Of a stretch of 64,000 nucleotides of DNA, positions 46,401 to 60,933 are shown one piece after another. The notes under the pieces are model-generated. The model was given only the letters and a program-made list of their open reading frames with translations. It was not told the origin of the DNA and ran no database searches. This DNA is from Nymphaea colorata (lineage: Eukaryota; Streptophyta; Magnoliopsida; Nymphaeales; Nymphaeaceae). Location: NCBI RefSeq assembly GCF_008831285.2, contig NC_045145.1, positions 14,072,802 to 14,136,801 on the forward strand, read 5' to 3'. The stretch's first letter is position 1; each line of letters opens with the position of its first letter. Position numbers and translations under genes: made by a program.

Positions 46401-48701
46401 TTTCGCTTCCTCTACCATCGGTTTTCGTATAAGTACTATTGTGAACCATGGTTGGCTGAAAAATGTCCATTCCCCCTTCCCTCTCTCTCTCTCTCTCTCT
46501 CTCTCTCACGCAAGGAGTCTTAGGATGAGGAATGGCTTTCAGAATGATCACATGCCAAGTTGATTAGAAAGTAGAAGATCAAATAAATAGTGGCAGTATA
46601 CGTGACACTATTGCCATGTAACTGTTTGTGGGTGTAATTAAAATATACTTCCTCATTAATATACATAAACAATATTGTAGCGCAAATCAAGCACGAGAAA
46701 ACTGACCAAGTTGTTCTTCAATCGAGGTATCTGCAAGGAGGAGGAGATCAACACTAGTTAATGGAGGTGAACCCGATTAACGACAACCATGACTTGCGAG
46801 GATGACTCCATGGAAAACCTAAGTAGAGTGCAGAGCAGCAGGCCAGCTGGCGAACTCCAACTTAGTTTAAAATGTAAAAGCATCCCACTTTCCAACAACG
46901 TCCTAATGGAAGCATATATACTCTAGTAACAATAATGAGCGATCAAATTAAATTCACACATATAAGTTTTTCCTTTCATATTCACAAGAGAAAGTGCATA
47001 CATGTATGCGTCCACACGTGCACGCACACACACTCGAGAGACGCAGAGCGTGTGTGCTTTTGGGTCCTGTTCTTCCTCCTTTCAAGAAGGGGGCAAGTGC
47101 GTCCCACTCAAAAAAAGGAGGGGCATGTGTGCGTGTGACTATATGTGTGTGTTTATTCATATAATTCCCTTACAAATGCAAGAAGATACATTTTTTATAT
47201 TTAAATTCTCTAAAAAAAATAATACTCCTCTGGAGTGCTCCATGATAAAAAAAAAAGAAAAAAAATCCTAATGATGGAATTTATGTGTGTCCTCTAGTCA
47301 TCATGCTTGAATAACTTATGCTGAATGATCCAAGCTGAGCTGTAGACTCTATGGGGTATGTTTGCAAGTCCCCTCCACTTGATAGGAAGATTTCACATGC
47401 GAATCCAATCCATGGTACAGTAGTTCCACATCCCCACATGTGATCCATATATTCCCTTAGGGCCTACAAGAGAATTTCTGTCATTCTTTCATGAGGCTAG
47501 CTCATGTGAATGATTGCCTCAGTTTTGCTAAATGATCATGGCCTCTCCTATGAACCAATTAATTTCTCTTATGAACCCTTTCATCATTTCTGTTCGTTTT
47601 CCTTTCCTTGGTGAGAAAATCTGATCTTTAAGGATCAAGCCACTTAACGACTCCCTTCCATTCATCTTAGATATAATCCCCTTTCGCAACATGTTCTTCA
47701 TCTTAATTTGATGGTTCTATGCACCCCACCTTAGACTGCGTGGAAGGGTTAGAATAAATAAAGAAGAATTGAGATATGTAGAATACCAACTCAAAAACAA
47801 AGAAGCATTGAGTGTGTGCCAATCCACAAAGAATTCTCAAGTGGCACTTCCCTTCTTCTAGAGTTCGGTGCAATAATACAGAGGACTTGGAATAACGTTA
47901 CAAGGTCAGACTAACAAAAAAATAATGCACCTTGTTTGAGACAAACCCACTTTTCCTTGTCTTTTCTTCTACCCTCTTCCACAACATGTATAACACTCTT
48001 AAGTGGGAACACACTTGATTACGAAATATTTAAAGTCTGCTAACCTTTTTTATATAATTTGATTGATTGAGAAGATCGAAATTTAGTTACTCATAAAGTT
48101 CATATCTTATAATATACAGCTCAATTTGTCAGCTAACGTGATTCAAGGCCCCGATTAGAAGACCGCAAGTTTTGTATCGTAGCGACCACTGTCGCCTACT
48201 CTAAAGTGACGTGCCTTTACTTCTTTTGCTTCATGATCATACTATTGTAAATGCCAAAAGGAAACCAACAAATAAAATATCATGCTGTCTGTACTTTGGA
48301 TTCCTGGCGACACAAGTTTTTGTTCACATTCCAAAACCGTGTCATCTCTTTTTCATATGAAATAATGGCACCAACCCTTCGTACACAAGATAAATTCATG
48401 CCTTTAAATTTGAATAACTCAGAAGACGCCATGATCTCCATTCCATTCACATTCACATCCATCATCCTTTGTCACTCAAAATGAGCAGCAGATGGCAGCA
48501 GGAGAATTTGCAGTACAACAGTGGAATATGGTATTAAATGCAATTGTACAGGGGCGTTTTGCAGGAAAAACCACACCGTGGCAGAAGTTATTTTAGTATG
48601 ATAGAAAGAGAGGAAGATGCTGGCCATCTTTGGTGAAGAGGGCCCTCTAGGTTCCGTTTTATGTGAAGAAAAAGAGAAAGAGAGAACCAAGTTGCCCCAC
48701 T
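43432..48701. other. intergenic, no gene seen
   Basis: Begins with the GH5 5' region; a possible 5'UTR exon would end at a CAATCAAG|GTATT donor near 43690 on the minus strand. A (GA)n tract lies at about 43865-43883, (CT)n at 46481-46507, and T/A tracts forming a possible hairpin at 46034-46061. The stretch 44830-44970 (GAGCTCG, CAAGTTTGAGTC words) resembles an old repeat. Open frames at 44871-45206 and 45765-46208 were not recognised. Confidence 0.45.
46481..46507. repeat. (CT)n microsatellite
   Basis: Uninterrupted CT repeat of about 13 units in an intergenic region. Confidence 0.95.
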
Positions 48702-51700
48702 TTACGGTAGACCAGACTCTGCATGGATCCTCCCCATGATTTGGCGCACTGCTGTCGCTATTTCATCTACAGATGCAACTTGGCAGTCTTCTTCCACCTT
48801 TTTCATATCATGAACAAAAGGAAAATTAATTAATCGAATTGCCATTACCTCCTTAAAACCATACAGACACACACACACACACACGTGCTCATGAATCTAA
48901 CAGTAACCGAGCTTTTGTAAAAGTTCAGTGCTGCCGACAGAACCGGCTCTACAGTGAAACCCATTTGGCTCTTAATTTAGTGTAAATCAGATATTTCTGG
49001 GGATAGCCTGAAATGCAGGCTTTATTTGCAGCTTATGAATCTTTTTTTTTCTGTTAAATCTACAAAAATATGTGCATGAGGTGGCAAATAATTTGATCAC
49101 CTAAAAGGAGACATTCCTGATGATTCACATATATACTGTTTTTGTTGAAACTGAAGTGGGGCTTCGCTTTTAGAGGAAATGAGTAATTTCGGTAGATATA
49201 TTTAGAAATGAGGGCATAGAAACGTCAAAATCAACTTTCAGGTGAGAAAGTAACCGTATTACTTTTTAAAAAATTTCATTTTCTTTAGCAGAATCTCATT
49301 TCATCTCGACCGACTAAATATCGACGGGAAGAAAAAGGCAAAAAGGTTTAAATGGGGGCATGGTGGAGTTACACCAAATACGTCAAACCCTTGTAAGAAG
49401 TTGATTAATTATTCTCAGCAATTAAAAAAGTTTTTAAATTTAAAAAAAAATTACGAAACATGTTTATACAAGAAGGCATATTTACAAAATATAACAAAAT
49501 AAATAGGTAAAAAATCACGAAAAATAAAGAACAGGAACCATATCGGAACATACAAAATAAACAAATAATTGGGAGACTTTCGAAATGTTATGGCAATGGC
49601 ATTGTGAAGAAAACGACCGCGTCGTACCATGGATTTCTCTCTCCCACAGCTGTGTCTCCTTTATTTATGTTTACAGTGACGACATGACGAAAAAGACGTG
49701 AAACCTTTGTTTTCATTAAATTTTGACACCCAAAGGACGGGGTTTCCTGCTGCAGAACTTCCAGCTTAATTTTGAAACATCTATTACAAAAGACCAGAAA
49801 CTAATCATATTTAATTAAAAGAAAAACACTGTCAGTTGTCCATGTGTGACTAAGGGCATGAAGGGCTTCGCCGCGGATCCGCCATAGATTTTTGAAGACA
49901 TGGCTCTCTCCCTTTCATATACAAAACAAACAACAAATGCAGACGCGCAAGATGAAGGGAGGAGCAGTGATCAAGAGGCACTACCTTGGCACTGATAGAG
50001 TAGAGAACCATATCTTCAATGGTGGTCACATTGAGATGAAGGATCGTGAGCTGCAGGCTTTGAAAGCCAGCTACCAGTTTCAGAAGCTGACGGGGTCGCC
50101 TTCTCGACAGTACCTTGAGGTTGGCATGGCTCTCTACCAGAGTGACCTCCACATCTGCAACCCCCGGCCTGCTGCTGCTGTTCTCCCGCACCGAGCAGAC
50201 CTCGCTTCCGGCGCTGCAACGGCTCGAAGTAGGCAGGGTGGAGTTGTACTGTGGGAAGGTGAACAGGTCTCCGAAGGGAGAGGAAGCCCCACAGTGAGTG
50301 CTCCCCACATGCTGCTTGATCCTTCGATGTGCTTCCAATGACTGCAGGAGTTGCTCGAGTTCCTTCACAAAATTTATTGCTCCCCCTACTATAGATGCCT
50401 GGTCTCCCTATCAGAAACAAAAACAAAACCCAGAAAAGGAAAAGAAATTATTAAAAGGCCAGAGGAAGTAATTCATTCTACAAATATACTCTGACTGGAT
50501 CAATTATTTTGGCATTTAATGAGCTCTTTCAATATCTAGACCTTTTCTTATCATTTTCATTTACATTTGAGCTTGAATAGGACTCAACGAGTACGTTTAT
50601 TCAGGAGTCAGGACAATGGGATTCGGGGAAAGATGTACATTTAACTAGGTGCGTACCCCAGTTTAACCCATTCTAGCAATTAATGCCCACTGCCATCTAA
50701 GGATTAGGGTTTCAGTTCTACTCACAAAGGTCACATTCCACAATTTCTTTTCTCCCCATACTCAAACCTGGGTTCTCGGTGGTCCCCTGGTGTTCCCTTT
50801 TTCTTTTCTTTTTCTAAAAGATATTCGCTTTTCGATTTTCTGAGAAAAATGTAATTGCAATGTAATGTTCCAGCATGCAGATCTTCACAAGGAATGAAAA
50901 GCTAGAAATATTGCTATCATATTATGAGCAACACATGATTATGATGTCTGATCGATATCTACATGCTTCATCGTATATGTAGCTTGTGTATGGAGAACTT
51001 TCTAATATACCAAATTGATAGATAGCAGAATCTGATCAATTCGAAGTCGATAAAAGGCATCCTCTGCTACAAGGACGACGACGGTTGCACATATACTACA
51101 ACTGCATAAATAGCTACAAAATTTTCAAGAGATAGCCTGCCAATGTTCTGTGTGTAAATGAGAGAGCTTTCCCTCATTATCTTTACCAAGAAAATGTATA
51201 AACGCAACTGTACTGCTAAATGTCGACGAAGCAATGGTAAGAGAAGAGTCGGTGGGACAAACCCTTTGGACATAAGATGGAGGCATCAAAGACCGCAGTA
51301 CAGCGAGATATTCATTCATCTGCTTTCGACGATTTCTTTCCACGGCAATGTGAGTCATCCTCTGGTTTTCCACCTCCTCCTTGTTCTTGCAACACTTAGA
51401 TCTCCTCCTCTTTCTTCTTCCGACATTCTCGGCAGCTGCATCCTGCTGGCCTCCTGCTGTAGAAGGCCAGCCCACAAAATTGCAATTCTCCGAAGGAGAC
51501 TGCAGATTCTCACTGCAAACAACAGAAGAAGGAGAATGATCCCATTGCCCACCACCAACATATGCATTCATGCTCAACTGATCTTCTTTCTTGTTCAAGC
51601 AAAGAGAGCCGAAGGTCTCGTCCTCTGCTCCACCGAAATCTGCATTGAAAGAGGCCGCCAATGAGTACAGATCCTTGCACCCATAGTTGAAAATGTCATG

Positions 51701-51727
51701 GGGGAAGCCGACTGCTTCAAGAGCCAT
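48702..51727 (-). CDS. bHLH96: bHLH transcription factor, subgroup Ia (bHLH94/96-like)
   Basis: Nuclear DNA-binding regulator of the subgroup that also contains SPEECHLESS, MUTE and FAMA; this protein resembles bHLH94/96, whose roles are less defined. Minus-strand exons: 51727-51263, 50407-49985, 48797-48702, all phase 0, 327 residues. It opens [11 protein letters not shown], as in bHLH96 proteins. A basic stretch [15 protein letters not shown] leads to [20 protein letters not shown] with the E-box-contact set His126, Glu130, Arg134. The loop spans the first intron, and helix 2 is [20 protein letters not shown]. After a Ser-rich linker with [10 protein letters not shown], an ACT-like domain runs from [20 protein letters not shown] to [12 protein letters not shown]. 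All key residues are present. The exact paralogue is inferred from resemblance. Confidence 0.94.
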
Positions 51728-51778
51728 CCCCTTCTCTCCTTCCTTTCCTACTTCCTCTGCGGTGTCACAGACCGAGGA

Positions 51779-51789
51779 TTTAAATATAG
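51779..51789 (-). promoter_or_regulatory. candidate TATA element of the bHLH gene
   Basis: On the minus strand CTATATTTAAA lies 52-62 bases before the ATG at 51727, which would give a leader of only 20-30 bases. It is a weak consensus and a longer leader is equally possible. Confidence 0.35.
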
Positions 51790-54110
51790 TAGGACTCTCT
51801 GTTCTTGCACCCTTTTAGCCCATGCAATGTAACAAAAATAAATAAAATCAAGCCCAACAAGAGAAAAAGTCAGGCTGCCTTCAAAGAGAGATACCCTACA
51901 AGCCCACCTCCTTTCCGAAGAATTGCTCTCTCTCTTCTTTCTCCAAGGAGTGGAGGCCTTCTCACCATATAAAAAGAGTAGACTTGCCCCTTTCTTCTCC
52001 TTTCTCCAAAAAGGAACAGCCACTCCCTCCACATATAGAGATATAGAGAGAGACAGAGAAAGGGAGAGAGAGGATCGCCACAGAGAGAAGTGGTTAAACT
52101 ACAGAGAGATCTGCACGTGGGAAGACAGAGAAGAGAAGGAAAGAAAAAAAGCCATGTTTTTCTGGTTTGCGTGGGAGAGAGGAGAAAAGGACGCACGAGG
52201 AAAGAGGAAGATGGGGTCTCCTCTCTCCTTCCTCTGCATCGCCATTACATGACAAGGACCCTCGAGTAAAAAAGATACGTAAGGCCCGATGCAAAAAGGA
52301 CCTCTATTAAAGGCTGACACTCCCCTGTGAACCCTATTGTAGACTCAGATTGGACAGCGGAATCCATGTGAAACCCTCTGGCCTCCCTCAATCATAAACA
52401 TTGATACATGTCCTTCTCTCTCTCAACATGTGTATAATGCATCATCTCATGTGCATAAACTAAAAAAATGTTATTACTAATATGTGGTCATAAAGTCATT
52501 CTCGGAGCTTCCTTCCTGGGCCCTTCTTGCACATTGGAAAGGAAATAAGTAAAACAAAATGAGGCAGCAGGGTTGTTGGGTGAGCCTGCTATTGGGTCGA
52601 TTATGGTTGGCATTAGAAAAATCATGTAATAAAAGGATCTAATCTCATGGGCCATCAGATCTAGTCGTTGCATGAATCCATGTCTTTTCAATATAAAATA
52701 AAAAATACAGCCTGAACCTGTCATTTCTCTCACGCTACGTGATTCAGAAAGTGGTCCTGTCAAGGCCCGCTAGTATCGCCGAGTTTGTTTCTAAGCAGCG
52801 TTGGGACGTTAAGAGGTCCACAAATCGCGAGTTAGATTTGCTTTGATACCCAGCTCACGCTGTATGTATGTAGTTGCACAGTAAGGCCCATCTATTATTT
52901 GAAAATGGGGCCACGAAGCACTGGAACATAGCGGATTCCTCCTTCCTCAGGGAACAAAAAGACACTACCAAGACAAGGCACTAACCTCACTCTTTCTCCT
53001 CTCCGAATCATAGGGGTGGGTCTCGTTGAATCCCCATATTGTCTCTTCTCTCCATGATTTCTGATATCGATCGACACCAACGGAGCCTGTGTACATATAT
53101 TTGGCGAGAGAGGATATCCAAGTCACCGAGATGTTTCGTCTTAAATGCAAACACAGTGCAGCTAATGAAAGCGACTCCTGATTCGTGACAAATCTCTGCT
53201 TGTTTTCTTCTTCGAGTCATTGTCTCCCTTTTCGAGAGGGTAGCAAATATGAAGTCAAAAGGTTTAGGCTTGAACAGCTTTCATGAAAAGAAAAGCATCA
53301 CCAGAACATGCTAATCTCCCTCTCACCGTTTCTCGCCCTTGTTGGGTTACACGTTGATCGAGTGAGACTGTGAGAAGGCAGTCCAATATATTAACATTGC
53401 TAGGCTGCAGATTTCTAGGTGATGAATAGGGTGGTGGAGTTGACACCACAGCCTTTTCGGTGGTGCTGGTGCGCCTGGGACGCCGAGCTGGTCGCTGCAG
53501 CCTGCATGAGCCTAACGTACGTGCCAAAAGAGAGGGTTGGGTGGCATGCAACAGCCCAACGTGGTTCCTTTTTCTATGGCAGGCAATCCCCAATGACTCA
53601 GATTAATTGGTTATCCATGAATCGGAGACTCAAAAGCTGTGGAACAAGATGTATCTGTGGAAAAATAGTGGATTGAGGACTTGAAATTCACGATCCCCAT
53701 GTGATGATGAGAAGTCAGCGAACAAAAAGGAAACCCCTCTCTCTCTCTCTCTCCCGCCAACTTTTAGCAAGTTTTTTTTTCTTTTGGTCATACAATAAAG
53801 CAACCATCAGTGCTCCATCTCCTTTTGCTCGCAATCTTCAGAAAGACAGGAAAAAAGGTCAAGCTGCAACGGGTGGGTACATGATCATAAACGGAGGATT
53901 GGTCAGTAAGAATGGTCAATTGTGTCTGTGTCCAGGATTTAGACCACCCGTTCATAACTAATCACATGAAGTTAAAAACCAGCTTCTCTTGGTCGCCAAA
54001 AACGGGTCATTGACCAAGCCTGTACACTGTTCACAGATTAAGATTGAAGCAGCCGCTTTATTTTGCCATGCACATCTTCTTAATTTAATCCGTCGTGGCT
54101 TTCTTCTTTA

Positions 54111-54232
54111 AAATACTTCCATGGCTGAACTGAAAATCTGCCAAACTGAGAACGAAGAAGAGGAAGAAAAAAAATACTTCCATGGCTGAACTGAAAATCT
54201 GCGAAACTGAGAACGAAGAAGAGGAAGAAAAA
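54111..54232. repeat. 61-bp tandem duplication
   Basis: The unit beginning AAATACTTCCATGGCTGAAC occurs at about 54111 and again at 54172, with one clear mismatch (CTGCCAAAC against CTGCGAAAC). Such similarity suggests a recent event. Confidence 0.92.
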
Positions 54233-54359
54233 GAGGACACCGGTTGTGGGAGTACGAGATTCCAAGTTCGCCAGTCTCTGACAAGCGATTTTCCTATTCT
54301 TTCTAGTTTTCCGAGTGCGGGAAAAAACGAAAAAACAAAGAATTTGCATGGCTAGCTCT

Positions 54360-54800
54360 CCAACCCTTTATCATGGATCCTGTAGGGGGCTTTGTCGTCT
54401 TCCTCCTGGAAAGGCACCTGACGCGGGTCCCACTCCACTTCTCGCCTACGTGTCAGGCAGCGGTGGCCACCGAGGGCGTGTAAGGGAAACCGCTGCGCCG
54501 GAAACCGCCGGGGCCATGGAAAGCGGGGCGGTTTCCTGTGTAGGTTTGGTGGCGGTCACATGGGGCTTCGGTGGAGAGAGACCGGCGGGGCCCCCTCGGC
54601 GCAAAGGGACGCTCTTGTTAGTAAGGATCGAGGGACGGAAGAGAGAGAGGGAGAGCAGGGAATTGTATGGAGATTCTCTGGAGAAGAGGGCGGTACAAAG
54701 AAAAGAGAGAGAGAGAGAGGGGGGACAATGGCGTCGGAGGGGAGCGGAGGGAAGGAGAAGGGAATTGAATTTGTCGCCCTCCCACCCAAGCAAGAATAGC
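54360..54800. other. GC-rich patch without a recognised gene
   Basis: Clearly richer in G, C and CpG than its surroundings. Open frames run on both strands (plus 54315-54851, minus 54446-54844), but both are low-complexity Arg/Gly/Ser/Pro translations of GA/CT-rich DNA, with no domain. It could be a promoter and leader of an unannotated transcript. Confidence 0.3.
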
Positions 54801-56665
54801 TCCCAAGATATTCCTCCTCCTAGCCATATCTTGTCCCCCATCATTATTTAAATATTAGAATATTGAGCTCTCTCTCTCCCCCCATATACATACATAGATG
54901 TTGATCACAATCGTCTTCCTTTGTACATGTATGATGCTAGAACAGTGAGTGTAAGTTTCACGTGAAGTCTCTCCCTCTCTCTGTTCCTTTCACTAAGTAC
55001 TCAACTAATTAAGCCCTCGCAAGAATGTAGGTTCATTCGCACATACACAATGTTTTGAACAGAGGTTGCCTGAGAGCGAACAGGCACTTTGTTTATCAAT
55101 GCACATGCTCGTTTTTCACCAATCTCAAATGGTAATGTTTCTCATTATACCACGAATATGATAAAAGGCTCAAGTGTTGTTACACCAAATCAAGCAAAAT
55201 AGCAAAAAGGTGCCCTGTCTTGAAATAGCGAAAATGTACTTGTTTGAGTTTCAATCATTTTCATTAACAGCCCATTTTACGCTATATATATGTCTACCCA
55301 ACGAGCTAAACATAAAATGCTTCACCTAAAGTTGTCAGGATCGGCTGATTCAAGAATTCAACTGATCTAATTTTATTAAATCCAATTTCTAGGATAAACC
55401 TTCAAATTCCATGCACTCTTAGTTTCGGTTATTACTTTCACTATTCCCAATTGAATCTCAAGAGCCTGATCTATTCTTTTAAGGGTTTGCCTATGTTGTT
55501 TGTAAAATGATATTTTCTTTATAGGACAGGTGTAAGTTTTACTTTCCAATTTTCAGGCAGATGTCAAATCCATTATTAAGGCATTTTGGCACCTTGTTCT
55601 TTATCTTTAATTTTACTCATCATTTTTGCCTTTAATTTGTTGCATGTTTTACATCCGTTGCTCTTAGATTTGTTTATTTGAGCATGAATTTGTTTTACGC
55701 TTTCTCTCTTTCCTTTGTGTATGGTGGCGTTAGGAGGGAGGGATTAATTTAATTGAGTGGTGACGGCAAGCTGAGCGACCATTCCTCGGTCAAAGGCCGA
55801 AGGGCAGCTTGCGTTGCAGCTAGCAGAGTGGTCGGTCGGCAGACGAAACACTACAAACTTTTTTCTGCTTAATCAATGGCCTTATAAAGTCGCCTGCTCA
55901 TACGTTCTGCTCCTGCAAACGTTTATTTGGCCGTAGCAGACATCACCTTCCTCCCCTCTCCTTTTTCGTTTTCTCTCTTTTTTTTTTAATGGAGTGCTTA
56001 GCAATGATGGTCGTGATGATGCCACAGAAAGTAAAGTGTCAGCTGGGGAGTGTGCATTATCATGATCATGATCATCACCACCACCAACTCCCGCTTCCAG
56101 AGAAGAGAGAATATTGTTGGATGTCTTGCTTTTCTCGGGAACCAAACCTCACTATCAGAGAAAGAGATAGCAAGCGGGACAGATGCATGTGGACTCGAGG
56201 AAAAAATAAGTTTCGTCGATTTGAAAACTAAAAATGGTCCCTTAAACTTTTCACCAAACTCTGGGAGAAAGAGAGACAAAGATTCATGGGGGCTGATTAG
56301 TTTTAAGGTTTGTTTATAAAATTTAAAAAAAAAAATGAAACATAAAAAACATGCTGGTGGAAATAGGTCTCGTGGTGTCTACCGTGTAAAGAGAAAATCA
56401 GCAGAGAGGGCTGTTCTTATCACCAAAGACTTGACTGATTAAAAAAAATAATTATTTCTTAAAACTAAAAAACAAATTAAATTGTCCCTTTTAGAGTTGC
56501 TGCATGTTTTAGCATACGTATAAAATATGGAATGGTCGATGCGTGTATCGCTTTTTGGTTGCGCATTTTGCGGTGATCAATGGCGGACTGGACTCGATTT
56601 TTAGCCCCATCCATTGGCTGTGTCACACGATTCTAAGTCTGCTTCAAAATATTAATTTTGTCCTT

Positions 56666-56669
56666 TATA

Positions 56670-56719
<50 letters not shown>
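56666..56719. repeat. (TA)n microsatellite
   Basis: TA repeat with two early interruptions (GTATATATAC), ending in GGAGGAGAGAGAG. Confidence 0.9.
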
Positions 56720-56721
<2 letters not shown>

Positions 56722-59700
56722 AGGAGAGAGAGAGAGTATTGCACTCTTGGGATTTATCAGCTGCGATTTCCAGTTGAAGGTTAGAGTTAATTTAGATAAA
56801 AGATAAAGCCTTTTCAGTCGCAAATTGTAAAAAGGTGGGAGTATTTTAAATTCGAGAGACAAAATCGAAGTTGCAAGTATGTCTTGGTAATGGAGGCAAA
56901 GAGTACACAAGCCTTCTCTTTATTCTAAATGCCTTTGATTTTTATGCCTTGGGCGTATCTTCTCCCACCATATTCCCCTCTCTCCGGTTCCAGCTAGCTA
57001 CCAACTTACTCAGGCGTACTCATCGAACTATTCACGATAAACTTTTTCTTCTTCTTTTCATCTCTCTGCAGATAATTATACATCCAAGAAATTCTAAAAC
57101 GGTGGTTGATGGAATTTTTGTTAGGAGAATGCATGGGGAAGAGAGCAAGCAGTCTCCACAATTCGATGGCCAGTCATACAATGTCGACATCCATCGTTTT
57201 GCTTTCTCTCCCTTTCTTTCTCTCTCTACACACAGATACAGACATATTTAAAGCTGTTTAATATGAAGTTACAATCATCTAACTTCAACTGAATAAGGGC
57301 ACTTTCTTTTTCGAAAGCTTAAGGAATCTTAATTTGTAGTTATTTAGCTAGGTTGCTCTACAATAATAACAAAAAGAAAAAAGCCATGATTATATTTGGC
57401 TTTAGAAAGGGCCCTTATCATATCTTTCTGTCAACTTTCCCTAACATACTCAAATTAGCTTCATGCCAATTTTACATATCCACCAAAACAGCATTATCTG
57501 TCTTTAGTTATGAAGATGACATCCATAATATATATCAAGGCACATTCAGCTAGAAGAATTCACATCTTGCAAAAATATTCCTCGAACAATTACTGAGATT
57601 CTGCAGACCATCTACATTCATCTGTTTTACAACATAAACTTCCAAATTTGAAAAAAGGAAAAGGAATCCGTCATCAGAACGTTCCGTTCATGAGTAATGA
57701 TAAAGAGAACGAATTTTTGAGTCATGTCAAACAAATTAATTGAAGAAAATGGAGAAAAGAAGTACAGATTGTAGGATTGATAATTGAAATGAACAAAATA
57801 GAAAAGAACAGGGCACTGTGGAGGCAGCCGGGTCCACGCGGAACTATTTTCAGCTGGCAATCACTATGCGGCAGATGTGCTTGGTATAATTTAGGGGAAG
57901 AATTAACGCAACATTTTTCAATTACAGGCCTAATTGCTGTCTGAATTTTCAGCAAGATGTTTGCAGTATTTTCTAACTATGCTTTTCATGGATACCCATC
58001 AGGTAATATCTCATTGCTAACTCGTTGATCATGAAACAAGGCTAGGTAAATATGGGCAAGTAAAAATAACCCGGATTGTTCCAACTGAACTTCAGAACTA
58101 TCTGATACATTGGATGATGCACTGTATCCTGAAAGATCCTTTCAAACAGGATGAAATCAAATGAATTATTGAGCAAATTATGGACTTAACCCAAGTAAGG
58201 AACAGAAAAATGACAAAGACATGAGAACTCTGTTGCATCAGCAGAATGGAGCGGAGACATGAATACTACTAAAACAATTTCACGTGCCCTTCATTTGAGC
58301 CCCGATGGACACAAACTTTCCTTGTTCCTCATCTTTTTCCTTTTCTGGTACATTTAAAGGCAACATCCCACTAAGCGTCCTATTGGAAGTGATCAATTGT
58401 CCCAAACATTCTTCAGTTCAAAGTTGCAACTTTTGCAGATTAGCAAGCGGCCTATTCTGAAAACATGCATCCATGAAAGTTCAGAGATCTTTCCTTTTTT
58501 CCCTTTATCAAATCCGTATAAAGTTGAACAATCAATTCTACGGTTTGCAAGGGGGGCCTACATGGCCGGGACTGGGACACTGATGCATGAACCAAAAATT
58601 CCTAATGTTATCATGTTCAAAACTCACCATGGTCATCTTCCAAGGGCAAGGCAACTCAAAGACAGGGGGACCCATCCAGTTCTTACTGCCATCTAGCATG
58701 GCAGCTACCCATCACTTGGAAGGGCATACAGCAAGAGTGAGAACTGGAAATTCAGACAGAGAACGATGGAGGGAAGCGCCAAACTGGTTCCTGTCCCTTT
58801 GCACAATGAAATGTTGCAAGAAAGATTCAATCTTGAATTTTCCGTTCTTGTAAAGATTTGCTTTGACTTAGACGCGAGTACTAGACCAAGACAATGACAT
58901 GACAGGATGTTTTCTGCCGGTCATATATTTGTTTCTTGAGGGAAGTTCTTGCGGCCTCTTGCCGCGTAGGTCTAAAAATTTCTAAGCAAGTTAAAAGATC
59001 TTGATGTGTTGTGCTATATATGAGTTTTTTGCATAAAATACTAACTAGAGACCGACGCAATTTCAAAAGTCATGGATACACGCTGCTACTTTCAAGCGTT
59101 GAGATCTACTTGTCTACAATCTCTTCCACAGAAAAGCAAAGAGGAAAAGCATGTACTGGATGATCAAGTTTGTATTCTTGTTCAGATTACTGAATTGGGA
59201 ACTTAGTTGAGCAAAAGGATTAAAAGTGATGCTTTCCTTGTTTTAGGCATTGATCAAAGTGAATTAAAGGAAGCAGAATTAATGAGATCTAACTGCTTCT
59301 AAAAAAAAACGCAAATCCAGAAAAACAAAATATAAGTGGGAGCTGGAAAGCTGCAGAATAAAAGGACACTGCAGCTTTGTGATGCTTTATTCTGAGGTGG
59401 GGATAGTGTTCCTACGATTCACTACTGTTGCATGTTATATCACATCATCAACATGGAATAGTTGCAATCCTTATCCCAATATCATAGGACACACACACAC
59501 ACACGCTACAGTTCCTACAGTCAATTGTATGTGCAATATTCCAGTTCAAAGCTTACAACCCAAGTTGCTTTGACCCAGTGTGATGGTGTTTATGTGATCA
59601 GCATGCCCAAAAACCTACAAATTGATATTCATTTGTACTTTCTGCCATAGAAAGAATGTTTTCTTGAGCCCACAAACATTATGCATTTTTGTCATTGATT

Positions 59701-60001
59701 TTTGGATCGCAAAAGAAAATTTTGATACACGTTAGGTTCCATCGATTCAAAAACCAATCAGCTCCTGTGGATCACATTGTTGGGTTTAAAAAAGAAAAAT
59801 AAAAAACATGGAAGTCAATTGCACGTGCAATGGACTGAGGGAAGTGTGTGTGTGTGTAATGTGTGTTAGGTAAACCCTGACAATTATCTATTCTGTTTTC
59901 ATATTCAATGTACAGTGTACCATAGAGAGAGCCGGAAGGAGTGGTTGGAATCGACTCAATCGAGTCACTCTCTTTGATGTGTATGCGTATGTGTGCGTAC
60001 G

Positions 60002-60138
<137 letters not shown>

Positions 60139-60562
60139 ACAAACTCAGATAAGAACGTTAACGGCAATACTTTCTAATAATTGTAAAAGAAATACGGTTA
60201 AAATATCCACTTAGGAAAATTCTTGATTCACAGACTGTAGACCGTGTTTGTCACATTATGACAGTATCAAGAAGTTTGGGGCTTCCACACTACATATCAA
60301 TCTATTGCTTCAAACACCATATAAACTTTTACAAATAACAGATTTGTCAAACTACTTGAGCAAAAAATGAAGAACGAGGAGCATCTTTTTTCTCAATGTA
60401 TTGGCCAATTTTAAAACAAGGAACTAACAATTATTTTCATTCCCCTCCCCGACGCAAATCAATCATTGCCATCTATGTTTTATTACACTCACAGAGAGGG
60501 AGAGAGAAAGATCTTACTTATTAGAAAAAACCAAACTGGACAAGGTGACAGATTAAAAACCA

Positions 60563-60668
60563 TCACCAATCTTGTGAAGCCTTGTATTTCTGTACATATT
60601 CAATGGCTGGAGGACGAAATTTGGCCCTTTCTTTGATAAAGATGCTTGTGATCTCAAAAGATCTTGTC
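60563..60668 (-). other. candidate terminal exon, unrecognised
   Basis: After a good acceptor (AAGCAG|GACAAG), a phase-2 frame of 34 codons reads TRSFEITSIFIKERAKFRPP and ends AIEYVQKYKASQDW at a TGA. The composition is protein-like, and the phase matches that required at the acceptor of the 61611-61666 exon, so it could be an alternative last exon of the same gene. At this length chance remains possible. Confidence 0.3.
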
Positions 60669-60933
60669 CTGCTTGCGTGTTAGTCTTCCAAAGAACCTTT
60701 ATTTCTTTGTCTAGCATGCATAGCTTGTTAAACAACATCTACTTTCCATTATCTATTTAGTGAGCATCGAGACAAAATCTGAGGTAGGTAAAATGACAAG
60801 ACTTCTGATGAAGCATATCGTAATACAAATTTTCACATTTTTTTACTTTCTTTGTCAAGCTATGCTTAAAATTACAGAAAAGTTTACAGTTGTAACCTGA
60901 TGCATTTTATCATCTTCAACGGAAAAGAAGCAA

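Noticed and set aside
54315-54851. 178-codon plus-strand and 132-codon minus-strand open frames
   Set aside because: Both are low-complexity translations of GA/CT-rich DNA with no recognisable domain or splice context.
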